Shown in pieces: positions 54,862-63,645 of a DNA stretch of 64,000 nucleotides. This DNA is from Paenibacillus uliginis N3/975 (GTDB lineage Bacteria; Bacillota; Bacilli; Paenibacillales; Paenibacillaceae). Within the stretch, counting starts at the first letter, position 1, and each line of letters begins with the position of its first letter. The stretch spans positions 3,078,263 to 3,142,262 of the forward strand of contig NZ_LT840184.1 of NCBI RefSeq assembly GCF_900177425.1. Direction: 5' to 3'. The position numbers and the translations under genes are program-made. Below the pieces are notes generated by a model that ran no database searches, was not told where the DNA came from, and saw only the letters and a list, made by a program, of their open reading frames with translations.

Positions 54862-55725
54862 ATGAAAAAGTGGGGATTTTTATTGGTTTTTGCATTATTT
54901 CTAGTTTTTATTTTTAATATATTACCGATATCCCAAGATAAAGTAGAGGATCAAATATATGAACAAAATGATAATACAGCTACTGAAAATACCCAAAAGG
55001 TTGAGATTACAGAAGAGCAGATCTATCAAGGGAATCTGCTTTTGGTTAACAGTGAATATGCTGTTCAACAAGCTGGTATAAAATCGGATATCATAAATTT
55101 ATTTACACACAAAGAATTAACAACCGGATACCAGTTACTTAATAGTGAAATAAAATTATCAGAAGAAATAGCTGAAAAATTTTCGGAGATGATAGCTGCG
55201 GCTGAAGAGGATGGGGTTAGTAATTTCTTAATTAGCAGTGGTTATCGAGACTTTGATGAGCAAAACAGACTGTACGAGGAGATGGGGGCTGACTATGCTT
55301 TGCCAGCTGGTCATAGCGAACACAATTTGGGGTTATCGCTTGATGTGGGATCTACTCAAATGAAGATGGATAAAGCACCTGAAGGAAAGTGGATAGAAAA
55401 AAATTCTTGGGAATACGGCTTTATATTACGCTATCCCTTGGATAAAACGGATGTTACAGGAATTCAATATGAACCTTGGCATATTCGCTATGTCGGCTTG
55501 CCTCACAGTGCGATTATGAAGGAAATGAATTTAGCTTTGGAAGAATATTGGGATTATTTAAAAGAAGCAAAGAGCATTTCTGTAAGTGTTGATGGGAAAA
55601 AATATACAATTTCATATTATCCCATTTCTCAAAACGAGACAATTGAAGTTGAAGTACCAGCGAATGAACAGTATGAAATATCTGGTAATAATATTGATGG
55701 AGTAATTGTGACCACCCGTTCTTGA
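54862..55725 (+). CDS. vanY: VanY-type D-Ala-D-Ala carboxypeptidase
   Basis: 287 residues. An N-terminal membrane anchor (WGFLLVFALFLVFIFNILPI) precedes a linker and the peptidase M15B domain at about 115-225. Zinc and catalytic residues are seen in SSGYRDFDEQNRLYEE, PAGHSEHNLGLSLDVG (His and Asp ligands) and EPWHIRYVG (third His). It removes the terminal D-Ala from peptidoglycan precursors outside the membrane, lowering vancomycin binding. A short C-terminal beta domain follows. The start is preceded by AAGGAGGAGACTAAAA. It lies directly after vanS, as in the P. popilliae-type order. Confidence 0.85.
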   Translation: MKKWGFLLVFALFLVFIFNILPISQDKVEDQIYEQNDNTATENTQKVEITEEQIYQGNLLLVNSEYAVQQAGIKSDIINLFTHKELTTGYQLLNSEIKLSEEIAEKFSEMIAAAEEDGVSNFLISSGYRDFDEQNRLYEEMGADYALPAGHSEHNLGLSLDVGSTQMKMDKAPEGKWIEKNSWEYGFILRYPLDKTDVTGIQYEPWHIRYVGLPHSAIMKEMNLALEEYWDYLKEAKSISVSVDGKKYTISYYPISQNETIEVEVPANEQYEISGNNIDGVIVTTRS

Positions 55726-55781
55726 ATTATGTTCTAAAATGACAAATTCATAGATTAAAATGTAAAGTTAGGAGATTCTAT

Positions 55782-56411
55782 ATGCATACAGGAGTTTTGA
55801 TTAGTTATTTGTATACTTATTTTTTTACTATTATTTTTTGTATTGTGTTTCAAATTGGATTTTATTTTAAAGCGCGAAAAAATATATCTATTCGGCATTT
55901 TCTATGGGTGTATGTTTTTCTGTTCTACCTTTCGCTAGTGTATAAGATGACGCAGATAGCGACTATATGGGATATAAGAAGATATGAAACATTGATTCGT
56001 GCAAGTGAAATCAACCTGATTCCATTTGCTTCTGAAGGTATTACTACGTATGTTTTGAACATTTTACTGTTTATGCCGTTAGGTTTTTTATTGCCAACTA
56101 TTTGGCCGCAGTTTAGAACAATTAAAAATACTGCATGTACTGGGTTCTTTTTTTCATTGGCTATTGAGCTAAGTCAATTGCTAAATCATAGGATTACAGA
56201 TATTGATGATTTACTTATGAACACCCTAGGGGCGATTATTGGGTATTTATTATATAGAGCTTTATTTAAAATGATATATAAAAGAGGTGAAAAAAAGATT
56301 GATAATAAATCTTCTCTAGTAATACAATACGAGGCTATTTTTTATTTAGTTTGCTCACATGTAGGTATGATGTTAATTTATTATCCAGCTTTATTTCGAA
56401 AAATTATCTAA
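55782..56411 (+). CDS. vanZ: VanZ-family membrane protein
   Basis: 209 residues with about five membrane helices. The VanZ signature is present: NILLFMPLGFLLPTIWP, FSLAIELSQLLNHRITDIDDLLMNTLGAIIGYL. In VanA-type clusters VanZ gives low-level teicoplanin resistance by an unresolved mechanism. It starts after TAGGAGATTCTAT, 56 bp behind vanY, and is intact. It is as AT-rich as vanR, vanS and vanY, in contrast to the next gene. Confidence 0.85.
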   Translation: MHTGVLISYLYTYFFTIIFCIVFQIGFYFKARKNISIRHFLWVYVFLFYLSLVYKMTQIATIWDIRRYETLIRASEINLIPFASEGITTYVLNILLFMPLGFLLPTIWPQFRTIKNTACTGFFFSLAIELSQLLNHRITDIDDLLMNTLGAIIGYLLYRALFKMIYKRGEKKIDNKSSLVIQYEAIFYLVCSHVGMMLIYYPALFRKII

Positions 56412-56474
56412 ATGAACATTATGATTGTCTGTATATATAACGAGGAAAGGGGTTAGGTTATCAGCTGCCTGTGT

Positions 56475-57433
56475 ATGAAAAATATCGGCATTACCATTTA
56501 TGGATGTGAGAGGGACGAGGCTGAAGTGTTCAATGAACTTTCGCCACGCTTTGGTGTCATACCTGCCATTACAAGCTCTGCCGTATCGGAAACCAACGCA
56601 ATGTTAGCCCCCGGCAATCAATGTATCAGCGTGGGGCACAAATCTGAGTTTTCCGAATCCATTCTTCTTGCGCTGAAGGAATCTGGCGTCAAATATATCT
56701 CTACCCGAAGTATTGGCTGCAATCACATAGACGTGAAGGCCGCGGAAAGTATGGGTATCGCTGTTGGAAACGTGGCATATTCACCGGATAACGTTGCCGA
56801 TTATACATTGATGCTGATGGCGATACGAAACGCAAAATACATTGTGAGCCGTGCGAAAAAATATGATTTCAGATTGGATACTGTCCTTGGAAAAGAATTG
56901 CGTGAGATGACTGTTGGCGTGCTGGGGACCGGTCATATAGGCAAGGCGGTTATTGAGCGACTGCGGGGATTTGGATGTCATGTGCTGGCGTATGGTCACA
57001 GCAAAGAGGCGGCGGCCAATTATGTATCCCTCAATGAATTGCTGCAGAAAAGCGACATTCTCAACATTCATGTGCCGCTCGGCACGGACACATATCATAT
57101 GATTGGTCACGAACAGATTGAAGCAATGAAACAGGGCGCGTTTCTTATCAATACAGCGCGGCGGGCTTGTGGATACCGGCGCGCTGATCAAAGCGTTGGA
57201 AAATGGAAGGTTAGGCGGCGCGGCGTTGGATGTGTTGGAAGGAGAAGAAGGACTTTTCTATTTTGATTGCACACAGAAACCGATTGACAACCAACTTTTG
57301 CTTAAGCTCCACAAGATGCCAAATGTGATCATCGCCGCATACGGCGTACTATACCGGACTGGCATTGTATGATACCGTTGAAAAGACAATATTGAAATGT
57401 CTGGACTTTGAGAGGAGAGATACACTTGAATAG
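56475..57433 (+). pseudogene. vanH: VanH-type D-lactate dehydrogenase, two frameshifts
   Basis: Reading in three frames gives a complete VanH. The first, 56475-57164, has VKYISTRSIGCNHIDVKAAE, the NAD loop VGVLGTGHIGKAVIERL and ILNIHVPLGTDTYHMIG. A shift near 57164 leads to GGLVDTGALIKALENGRLGG and ALDVLEGEEGLFYFD. A second near 57335 leads to PHTAYYTGLALYDTVEKTIL and KCLDFERRDTLE before TAG at 57431. The catalytic Arg, Glu and His (here in PHTAYY) thus fall in different frames. Intact VanH makes D-lactate for the resistant precursor. This copy cannot be translated whole. Its GC content is clearly above that of vanRSYZ. Confidence 0.85.
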
Positions 57434-57619
57434 ATTGAAAATAGCCCTCCTGTTTGGGGGCTGCTCAGAGGAACACGATGAGTCGGTAAAATCGGCGAAA
57501 GAGATTGCCGATAACATCGACACAGAAAAATATGAGCCGATATACATCGGAATCACCCGATCCGGTGTTTGGAAAATGTGCGAAAAGCCATGCGTGGATT
57601 GAAAACCGGTAGACGGATA
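57426..57619 (+). pseudogene. D-Ala:D-Lac ligase (VanA/VanF type), 5' remnant
   Basis: TTG 57426 (after GAGAGGAGAG) opens NRLKIALLFGGCSEEHDESV and KSAKEIADNIDTEKYEPIYI, which matches the ligase N-terminus closely. A premature TGA follows at about 57600 (KPCVD). At 57620 a family A repeat takes the place of the remaining 280 or so codons. ATP-grasp and catalytic regions are lost, and vanX is also missing. Its start overlaps the vanH stop, as expected for the operon. Confidence 0.85.
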
Positions 57620-57772
57620 TGTCGGAGGACAAGAACATATACGCATATGGAGTCGCGGGAATCGCGGCTTTTTTGTTTTAACAATATAAGTTCTTGTCCC
57701 GAGTTGAGGACAAGAACTTATATTGTTAGCCGAAATGGACAAGAACTTGTATTCATAGCCGATTAGATAATC
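57620..57772 (+). repeat. Family A repeat, copy 7 (long form, best preserved)
   Basis: TGTCGGAGGACAAGAACA, terminator hairpin GTCGCGG / CGCGGC with TTTTTTG, a perfect 19-bp inverted repeat (57681-57699 and 57708-57726, loop CGAGTTGA), a further GGACAAGAACTT site and GCCGATTAGATAAT. It disrupts the ligase gene. Confidence 0.8.
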
Positions 57773-57987
57773 GTATCCCGATATAAGAAGCCAGGACCCT
57801 GTACGAAAATTACACGATTGCTTTAGGATGTAAAGCACAGATCAAACTCGAAACAACGTAACAGGAGAGGGAAGCGATCTCCAATTTAGTAGCTCGAGCT
57901 TCTCCAGAATAAGCCTGACCTTGTATGAACGGCCCTGCAGGCGGTCAGCTCATCTATATACGACTTTGCATTACTTTGAGAAATTGT

Positions 57988-58008
57988 AAACCTAACGAGC
58001 GTTAGTTT
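57988..58008. promoter_or_regulatory. Palindromic operator-like site
   Basis: AAACCTAACGAGCGTTAGTTT is an almost perfect palindrome of the kind bound by TetR-type dimers. It stands just past the 3' end of the kinase gene and no promoter to control is evident, so it may be left from a lost gene. The rest of 57773-58026 contains only a short protein-like scrap (YENYTIALGCKAQIKLE). Confidence 0.3.
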
Positions 58009-58026
58009 GTCCCACACCCTGGCGGC

Positions 58027-59358
58027 TTAGCAGAACTTGATTGTAACCATCCCACCAGAATCGCAGTTGCGCAGTTCTAGTTGTCCTGCGTGCGTTTTTG
58101 CTACTTCCGTTGCAAACCAAAGGCCAAGACCATTGTGTCCATCGGTGCCACGCGCTACATCACCACGCCATAGGCGCTCTGTTGCATGGTGTAACGCCGC
58201 CTTGCTAAAGCCGGGGCCTTCATCACGCACAACAACTTGCCAGCCGCCATCTACCATGCTGCCTTCCAAATACACGTTTCCACCCGCCGGTGTATGCTCG
58301 ATGGCATTCTGCACCACATTACCGAGGGCGCGAAGTAAATGGTCTTTCTGAATGCTCGCAGCACCATCCAGGCCGTTTTGGGTTTGCAAGCAAGCCCTCT
58401 TGGCTTCTGCAATGGCCATTGTGCTCTGGCAAAGCTCGTCAAACATGGCGGGCAGGCTGGTGTTTTCAAATGCCTCATCCGCACCGGCGGAGGTTTCCAG
58501 CAGGCTGGCAACATACTGCTTGGCCCGGTCGTTGCTTGCCACAATTGTTTCCACCATTTTTCGGCTGCTCTCAGGTAGTTCTTCATCCAGCAGAAGTTCG
58601 GCATTGCCTCCCACCAGAGTGAGCGGGGTTTTTAAATCATGCGCGAGTGCTGCTATTGCCGCCTCGCGTTCTTGCTGTGCTGCCCACTGGGAGGATAGGG
58701 AGCTGTACAATGCCTCCCGCATATGTTCCATAGCACCGAGCGCCTGGTCGTACTCCCGTATGCCCGCGTGCGGAATTGCGAAATCCAGCTCCTGCGCGCC
58801 TACCTTCTCGCTCACCCCGCTGAATAGCTTCAGCTTGGCGGCGAGGCGCCAACGGAGCCACAGGGTGTTAAAGAGCAGACAAAGCACCCATGCCACACCA
58901 AGTGTGGCCAGCCACAGGTATTCAAAGGGGGGTAGCATGTCGCGCAGCACAGGGTTGGCAAACTCTGCCCTGTAATGCCAGCGAAAGATTACGGTGCTTC
59001 CATCCGCGTAGGTGTGCCGCGAAACATGTATGCTGTAGGCGTCCTCCTGTAAAAACCCGGCCAGGACTTCCAGCTTCTTTCCCTCTACGTTGCTTTCCAA
59101 CACTTCACCGTTCCGGCCAAACAAAGCGTACTCGGCCAGAAAATCGTCACCAGGAGAAACAAAGGTTTTTGGCTCTCCGGCTAGCATTTGCTCCACCTGT
59201 TGGTTGGAGACGGCTCCCTGGTAAGTAACGCCGATGTTTTGAAGCTGCACCAGGACGAAATACCATGCCAGGAAACATAACAGCATACAGCCAAGCATAA
59301 CTATGGCAAAACGCAAAAGCACAAAGGAAAGGCTTACAGAACGCTGTCTTTTCGCCAT
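58027..59358 (-). CDS. Sensor histidine kinase of the lantibiotic-response type
   Basis: 443 residues from ATG 59358 (GGGTGGG upstream; frame open six codons more). Helices at about 10-34 and 145-167 enclose an external sensor. The phospho-box IAALAHDLKTPLTLVGGNAEL has its His near 240. LGNVVQNAIEHTPAGG, DEGPGFS and NGLGLWFATEVAKTHAG complete the ATPase. It is the last gene of a five-gene operon whose first three genes encode an ABC immunity pump, as in CprK/NsuK/SpaK systems. Its GC content is high compared with the ABC genes. Confidence 0.8.
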   Translation of the reverse strand: MAKRQRSVSLSFVLLRFAIVMLGCMLLCFLAWYFVLVQLQNIGVTYQGAVSNQQVEQMLAGEPKTFVSPGDDFLAEYALFGRNGEVLESNVEGKKLEVLAGFLQEDAYSIHVSRHTYADGSTVIFRWHYRAEFANPVLRDMLPPFEYLWLATLGVAWVLCLLFNTLWLRWRLAAKLKLFSGVSEKVGAQELDFAIPHAGIREYDQALGAMEHMREALYSSLSSQWAAQQEREAAIAALAHDLKTPLTLVGGNAELLLDEELPESSRKMVETIVASNDRAKQYVASLLETSAGADEAFENTSLPAMFDELCQSTMAIAEAKRACLQTQNGLDGAASIQKDHLLRALGNVVQNAIEHTPAGGNVYLEGSMVDGGWQVVVRDEGPGFSKAALHHATERLWRGDVARGTDGHNGLGLWFATEVAKTHAGQLELRNCDSGGMVTIKFC

Positions 59359-60011
59359 TTGTAGCCCACCCCCCAAACGGTTTCTATGGGGCTGAGGCCG
59401 TCGGCTTTCAGCTTGGCGCGGATATTTTTGATGTGCTCCGCAACGGCCGATGAATCTCCCTCCGCGTCAAAGCCGAAAACCGCTTCGTATAATTGTTCTT
59501 TGGTAAACACCTGTCCGGCGTGCAGGGCCAGGTGCTCACAGATGGCGTATTCGCCCTTGGTAAAGGGCAGTGTGTGTTCACCCGCGATGGCCGCTTTTGC
59601 CTGCATATCAAAGCGCACACCGCCTCGGCTCAGGGTGTAGGTCGGCTGGCGCACCTCCCGCCGCAGATGGGCGTTTACCCGTGCGCGCAGCTCCGAAATA
59701 CTGAATGGCTTTTTAATGTAATCATCGGCGCCCAGGCCAAAGCCCTGTACAAGGGACGCATCTTCCGCCTTGGCGGTTAAGAACAGGATGGGGCAATCCA
59801 CCTCGGCACGGATACGGCTGCAAAGGGAAAAGCCATCCTCGCCAGGCATCATCACATCGAACAGCAGAAGATCGTACAGCTGGCACCGGGCGGGCTGCAC
59901 GGTAGCGGCATCCGCTTCGGTGTCTACCTGGTGCGTGCCGTCCTTTTCCAGGGCGGCACGCACCAGGGTCAGCATATCAAGGTCATCATCGACCACTAAC
60001 AGTTTCGGCAT
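59334..60011 (-). CDS. OmpR-family response regulator of the lantibiotic-response type
   Basis: 225 residues. Receiver with VVDDDLDMLTL, phospho-acceptor in LLLFDVMMPGEDG (about 53), FLTAKAED and GADDYIKKPF. The winged helix follows from about 130 (LPFTKGEYAICEHLALHAGQ, EHIKNIRAKLKADG, ETVWGVGYKW). It overlaps the start of the kinase gene and lies 17 bp behind the permease gene. It probably activates the transporter operon when a lantibiotic or similar peptide is sensed. GC-rich, like the kinase. Confidence 0.85.
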   Translation of the reverse strand: MPKLLVVDDDLDMLTLVRAALEKDGTHQVDTEADAATVQPARCQLYDLLLFDVMMPGEDGFSLCSRIRAEVDCPILFLTAKAEDASLVQGFGLGADDYIKKPFSISELRARVNAHLRREVRQPTYTLSRGGVRFDMQAKAAIAGEHTLPFTKGEYAICEHLALHAGQVFTKEQLYEAVFGFDAEGDSSAVAEHIKNIRAKLKADGLSPIETVWGVGYKWRKDSVL

Positions 60012-60028
60012 AGTCTATCCTCCTTGTT

Positions 60029-60760
60029 TTACTCTTGTATGACTTTACCTTCCCATCTACTAAACCATAGTAGTGACAAAACTAGAACAATCGAAGTAAT
60101 GATAATCATAGAAATAATTCCAAGAAAAATCGGTGCATTTGAAAAGTCAAAATAATTTTTCAAAAACCGAACACCCCATTCCCAAGGAATTATCGGCCAA
60201 ATTTTATCACCAATAGCATTTTCAAAGAAACCGGCTAAAATTGTACCAGATATCCCTAACAAAACAGAAATACTTGAACCAAACCTAAAAGCAATTGGTA
60301 GGTGTAATAAATATAAAAATAAGTTGCCAAATAAAAATATATAAAATATGACAAGATATGAACCAAAGTGTGTTATGCAGATATCTAGAAACAAATTGAC
60401 TCCAACATAGAAACAAAGTTCATATATTATCATACTTATGGCTGAAAGAAACAGTAGAAAGAGCAATTTCCCTAGGTATACGCTTCTTCGAGACTCCACT
60501 AAACCTAAAGCATTTTGAATATTGTTTATATTCCTATCTAAATTAATTAAAATTGGCACAACAATACTAACAAAAATCGGATAACATATTTGTAATATAA
60601 TGAAAAACAACCTCACATCAGGAATAATATGGTATCCAGCAAAAGCGTAATAAACTAAAAATAATGTTGTAACCACTATAGGCAGTAACAAATGCAATAA
60701 AATAATTGGAGTTCGTTTGATTTTGGTAAAGTTAGAAAAAAACTCCCTTCTAATAGTCAT
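60029..60760 (-). CDS. Lantibiotic-immunity ABC permease (LanG/MutG type)
   Basis: 243 residues with six hydrophobic helices (e.g. IILLHLLLPIVVTTLFLVYY, FFIILQICYPIFVSIVVPIL, ILLGISGTILAGFFENA-like SVLLGISGTILAGF). The N-terminal REFFSNFTKIKRTPIILLHL is typical of the second permease of bacteriocin-immunity exporters. It overlaps the stop of the partner permease by four bases (ATGA). With LanF and LanE it would pump a lantibiotic from the membrane. Strongly AT-rich. Confidence 0.8.
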   Translation of the reverse strand: MTIRREFFSNFTKIKRTPIILLHLLLPIVVTTLFLVYYAFAGYHIIPDVRLFFIILQICYPIFVSIVVPILINLDRNINNIQNALGLVESRRSVYLGKLLFLLFLSAISMIIYELCFYVGVNLFLDICITHFGSYLVIFYIFLFGNLFLYLLHLPIAFRFGSSISVLLGISGTILAGFFENAIGDKIWPIIPWEWGVRFLKNYFDFSNAPIFLGIISMIIITSIVLVLSLLWFSRWEGKVIQE

Positions 60761-61518
60761 TTGCGATATACCTGCCTTCCATACCAGCGCGAAAACAAGA
60801 TTAAAAGAACTAACATAGCAAGCAAGGATACCAATACCAGCAACGAACTTTCTCCTAAATTCAAAATGTATCTTGAATCTGCTTCAACCAATAATCCGTT
60901 TGGCAAAACTCCAAATAAGGTAACCATAAACCTCGCAGGCCAGCTATATGGGAAGAACCAAAACAAAGGCGTCAAGGAAAAAAACAAACCGCCGAACGCA
61001 CTGGCAAACAAATTTATTATCACAGAACCAACAAATCCGACTTTTTGAGCCAAAAACAAGCAGAAAGGGATCTGCCATAATAAAGAGAGCCACAATAAGC
61101 AGTATCCTAAAATATAATATCCGGTATGACCAATTGCAACTGAACCACCTGACAATATGCCTTCAGAGATAACAGTGATAAACGATAGCAATAATGATAT
61201 TATCAAAAGATTAAACGCTATCAAAATTGTTTTAGAAATAAAAGTCTTCTTCAATTCGATGGGCAAACTATAAAGAGTTCGGTATTTGTGTTTTTGATCC
61301 TTATTATTAACTAAATGACATAAAATCACAATGGACAAAGACGCAATAGGCATACACCAATTGCAAACTATAGAGCTTGAAAAACCACCTAAACCAATAC
61401 CAATAAATATAAATATCATAGATATTAAAATTAAAGCTACTGGAATAAATATAATGAGTTTTCTAAATAGGGAGCGTTTAAATTTCAAGTTTTCTGCTTT
61501 TAAATATGTTCGTAACAT
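60757..61518 (-). CDS. Lantibiotic-immunity ABC permease (LanE/MutE type)
   Basis: 253 residues with six helices, including RKLIIFIPVALILISMIFIF, TILIAFNLLIISLLLSFITV, YYILGYCLLWLSLLWQIPFCLFLAQK and ESSLLVLVSLLAMLVLLILF. The polar start LRTYLKAENLKFKRSLFRKL is characteristic of LanE proteins. It begins at the stop codon of the ATPase gene (shared base), so translation is coupled. AT-rich. Confidence 0.8.
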   Translation of the reverse strand: MLRTYLKAENLKFKRSLFRKLIIFIPVALILISMIFIFIGIGLGGFSSSIVCNWCMPIASLSIVILCHLVNNKDQKHKYRTLYSLPIELKKTFISKTILIAFNLLIISLLLSFITVISEGILSGGSVAIGHTGYYILGYCLLWLSLLWQIPFCLFLAQKVGFVGSVIINLFASAFGGLFFSLTPLFWFFPYSWPARFMVTLFGVLPNGLLVEADSRYILNLGESSLLVLVSLLAMLVLLILFSRWYGRQVYRK

Positions 61519-62219
61519 CAGGATGCACGCTCCTTTCTGACGATATCCATAAACAATTGTTCTAGATTTTCATTTGCATCAATTTTATCTTGATACAGTA
61601 GCGATCCATTGTATATGATCCCTATGTCATCGGCAACTTGTTGTACTTCGCTTAAATTATGACTTGATATAATTACAGAAATCCCAGACTCCGCAAATCT
61701 TCGAATCATTTTCCTTAATTCTTCAATACCAAAAGGGTCTAACCCGTTTGTAGGTTCATCTAAGACTAATAATTTGGGGTTATTTAGTAGCGCTAATGCT
61801 ATACCCAATCTCTGTTTCATTCCCAACGAAAAATCGGTTGTCTTTTTGTTTTTAGCATCCATCAAGTCCATTTTTTGTAAAACCTCATTACATTTATTTG
61901 TTGAAATCCCCATAAGAGTCGCTCGCACTTTTAAATTTTCAAATGCCGTTAAATTCTCATACAGTGGAGGTGATTCGATTAATGAACCAATATTCATTAA
62001 ATCTTTTCGAGTCCAAGGGTGATTATTGAATAATATTTCACCCGAATTCGGTCTGATAATTCCTGTAATCATCTTCAATAATGTTGATTTGCCAGCACCA
62101 TTAGGTCCTAATAAACCGTAGACAGAATTTTTTCTTACAGACATAGATAAATCTTTTATTGCATACGTCTTTCTAAATTTTTTAGAAACATTATTGGTTT
62201 TTATTATGTACTCACACAT
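61518..62219 (-). CDS. Lantibiotic-immunity ABC transporter ATPase (LanF/MutF/BcrA type)
   Basis: Start set at ATG 62219 (MCEYIIKTNNVSKKF), eight bases after GGAGG; the frame is open 18 codons further back. In the 233-residue protein Walker A is LLGPNGAGKSTLLKM (about 35-49) and the Q-loop region is IGSLIESPPLYENLTAFENL. The signature is FSLGMKQRLGIALALL, Walker B LLVLDEPTNGLDP, and the H-loop IISSHNLSE. Drives the LanE/LanG pump. First gene of the operon. Confidence 0.85.
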   Translation of the reverse strand: MCEYIIKTNNVSKKFRKTYAIKDLSMSVRKNSVYGLLGPNGAGKSTLLKMITGIIRPNSGEILFNNHPWTRKDLMNIGSLIESPPLYENLTAFENLKVRATLMGISTNKCNEVLQKMDLMDAKNKKTTDFSLGMKQRLGIALALLNNPKLLVLDEPTNGLDPFGIEELRKMIRRFAESGISVIISSHNLSEVQQVADDIGIIYNGSLLYQDKIDANENLEQLFMDIVRKERAS

Positions 62220-62284
62220 TAAAACTTCCTCCATTTCACATTTAGCAGCCGGTTTGTACAGTGTCCGTTCCATAGGGTTGTACC

Positions 62285-62520
62285 TCCTTTTGATTTGTCA
62301 CTGCTACGGTAACAGCTATTTTTAAGGATTTTATAAGGAAGCGGGTGCTTACTCAAAAATTCACCCCGGCCAGCAGTTCGGTTAGCGCCACACCAACCGT
62401 TGCGCGATAGAATAGGATGAAAAACAGGGAGTGGAATACCGTAAACAAAACGCAGTTTTTCCGGCTGCCCTTTACGCCGAAAATGCTTCCGCAGCTTTTT
62501 AGTAAACTGCACGGAGTGTT
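62285..62520 (-). pseudogene. Remnant of a membrane protein upstream of the immunity operon
   Basis: In one minus-strand frame NCVLFTVFHSLFFILFYRAT and VGVALTELLAGVNF then stop near 62350 look like the end of a hydrophobic protein. The GC level equals that of the two-component genes rather than the ABC genes. It could be part of an original upstream gene. Family not recognised. An AAAGGAGGTACAAC site near 62280 now precedes the alternative ATPase start. Confidence 0.25.
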
Positions 62521-62652
62521 TTACATCCCAGCTGTTGAAACGGATATAAGCTTCAGCTATTTTCTCAGAAGGGGTATGAGGAAACCAGTGTAGCTGAAAT
62601 TACATCGGTTGCAGGCATTTTTTTAATTATTTTCCATCTAAAGAAGCCGTTT

Positions 62653-63015
62653 AATGGAACTTCAAGAAATCTTATTTTTCAATGAGATTACTGATATAAA
62701 TGGTAAAAGTGGTCCATTTACTCCACGTATTTTGACTTTATTCAAAAAGATGGGGGACTCCATGAAAGAAAATCATGCACTTTTTACAACTGCTGCGGTC
62801 TAAACAAGCAAAAGCAGTATTATTTCTAATATAGAAACGATGATTCCACTATTTGAAAAGGGGCAGGAAACTGGCGATTTTACGACCTCTATTCCACCTG
62901 AAATTATGGCACGTACAGCAATACAACTTTATCTGGGGACATTAATGAGTTGGAGTACTTGGGCTCATTCAGATAGCCTAGGTGTTATTAGGCAGCAGCA
63001 ACTTAATTACGCATA
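62653..63015 (+). pseudogene. TetR-family regulator, C-terminal remnant with in-frame stop
   Basis: MELQEILFFNEITDINGKSG and FTPRILTLFKKMGDSMKENH reach a TAA after TTAAV. The same frame goes on SIISNIETMIPLFEKGQETG, DFTTSIPPEIMARTAIQLYL and GTLMSWSTWAHSDSLGVIRQ to a TAA at 63015. The second half is a typical TetR C-terminal ligand domain. No DNA-binding domain is found upstream. Confidence 0.5.
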
Positions 63016-63645
63016 ACTCCAGTTAGACGAAATCATAGTAAAGAGAACCTATGTTTGGTTCTAATCCAAATGTTTTTCGTGCGTTTCAAGGGAATTAAAA
63101 ACACTTCATTAAAATGTTATAACGATTAACCGTCCTGAATCTCATTAACAATCAGATTGGCATATTGAATATCGTTCATAAGAAGTAATGGAGATCACAA
63201 GGAGCGGGAGGGAGACTTCTCGTTCTTTTTTATCTGAAGAAGATACCTGGTGCGGCTAGTAACCTGCCTGAGCGATCGATGAGGCGTAGACCCATCCACC
63301 GGGGGGTTGCTCCGGTTCGCGAGAATGTGCCCAGCAATCGTAGAGTTTTGGGAAGGGGTCCAAACGTGGAGAGTTTACTCCAGTACGTAATTATAAGGAG
63401 TCAAGGGAATGGGAATGTCCAGTTGGATATATCGAATCAAATCTAGAGTACCTTGTATTGTTTAATCAAAAAGAAATGGAAGTTGCAACATCGATGAGTA
63501 TTATGAGGGAACTCCAATCAATCGTTTTTTCAAATGGTTCCATGTATTTGAAGATGAAATTAATCATAGAGGGTAAATAAACCTCATCAAAAAAAGGATT
63601 TAAAGAAGTGGCCTTATATAAAGAAGAAACCAGCGAGGGATCGTT
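63016..63645. other. Intergenic region with a terminator-like hairpin and an unassigned frame
   Basis: A hairpin (AAGGAGCGGGAG / CTTCTCGTTCTTTTTT) lies at 63199-63231. A plus-strand frame from about 63406 to 63578 reads ECPVGYIESNLEYLVLFNQK and EVATSMSIMRELQSIVFSNG before TAA. It is protein-like but lacks a start signal and a recognised family. Nothing else is seen until GCGAGGGA before the next gene. Confidence 0.3.

Noticed and set aside
51599..57620. The van segment as a composite transposon carried between two family A copies
   Set aside because: Both ends point outward from the segment, the opposite of what terminal repeats of a mobile unit would show.
58251..58975. Opposite-strand ORFs over the lantibiotic-type kinase gene
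   Set aside because: They mirror the GC-rich kinase frame and contain no family features.
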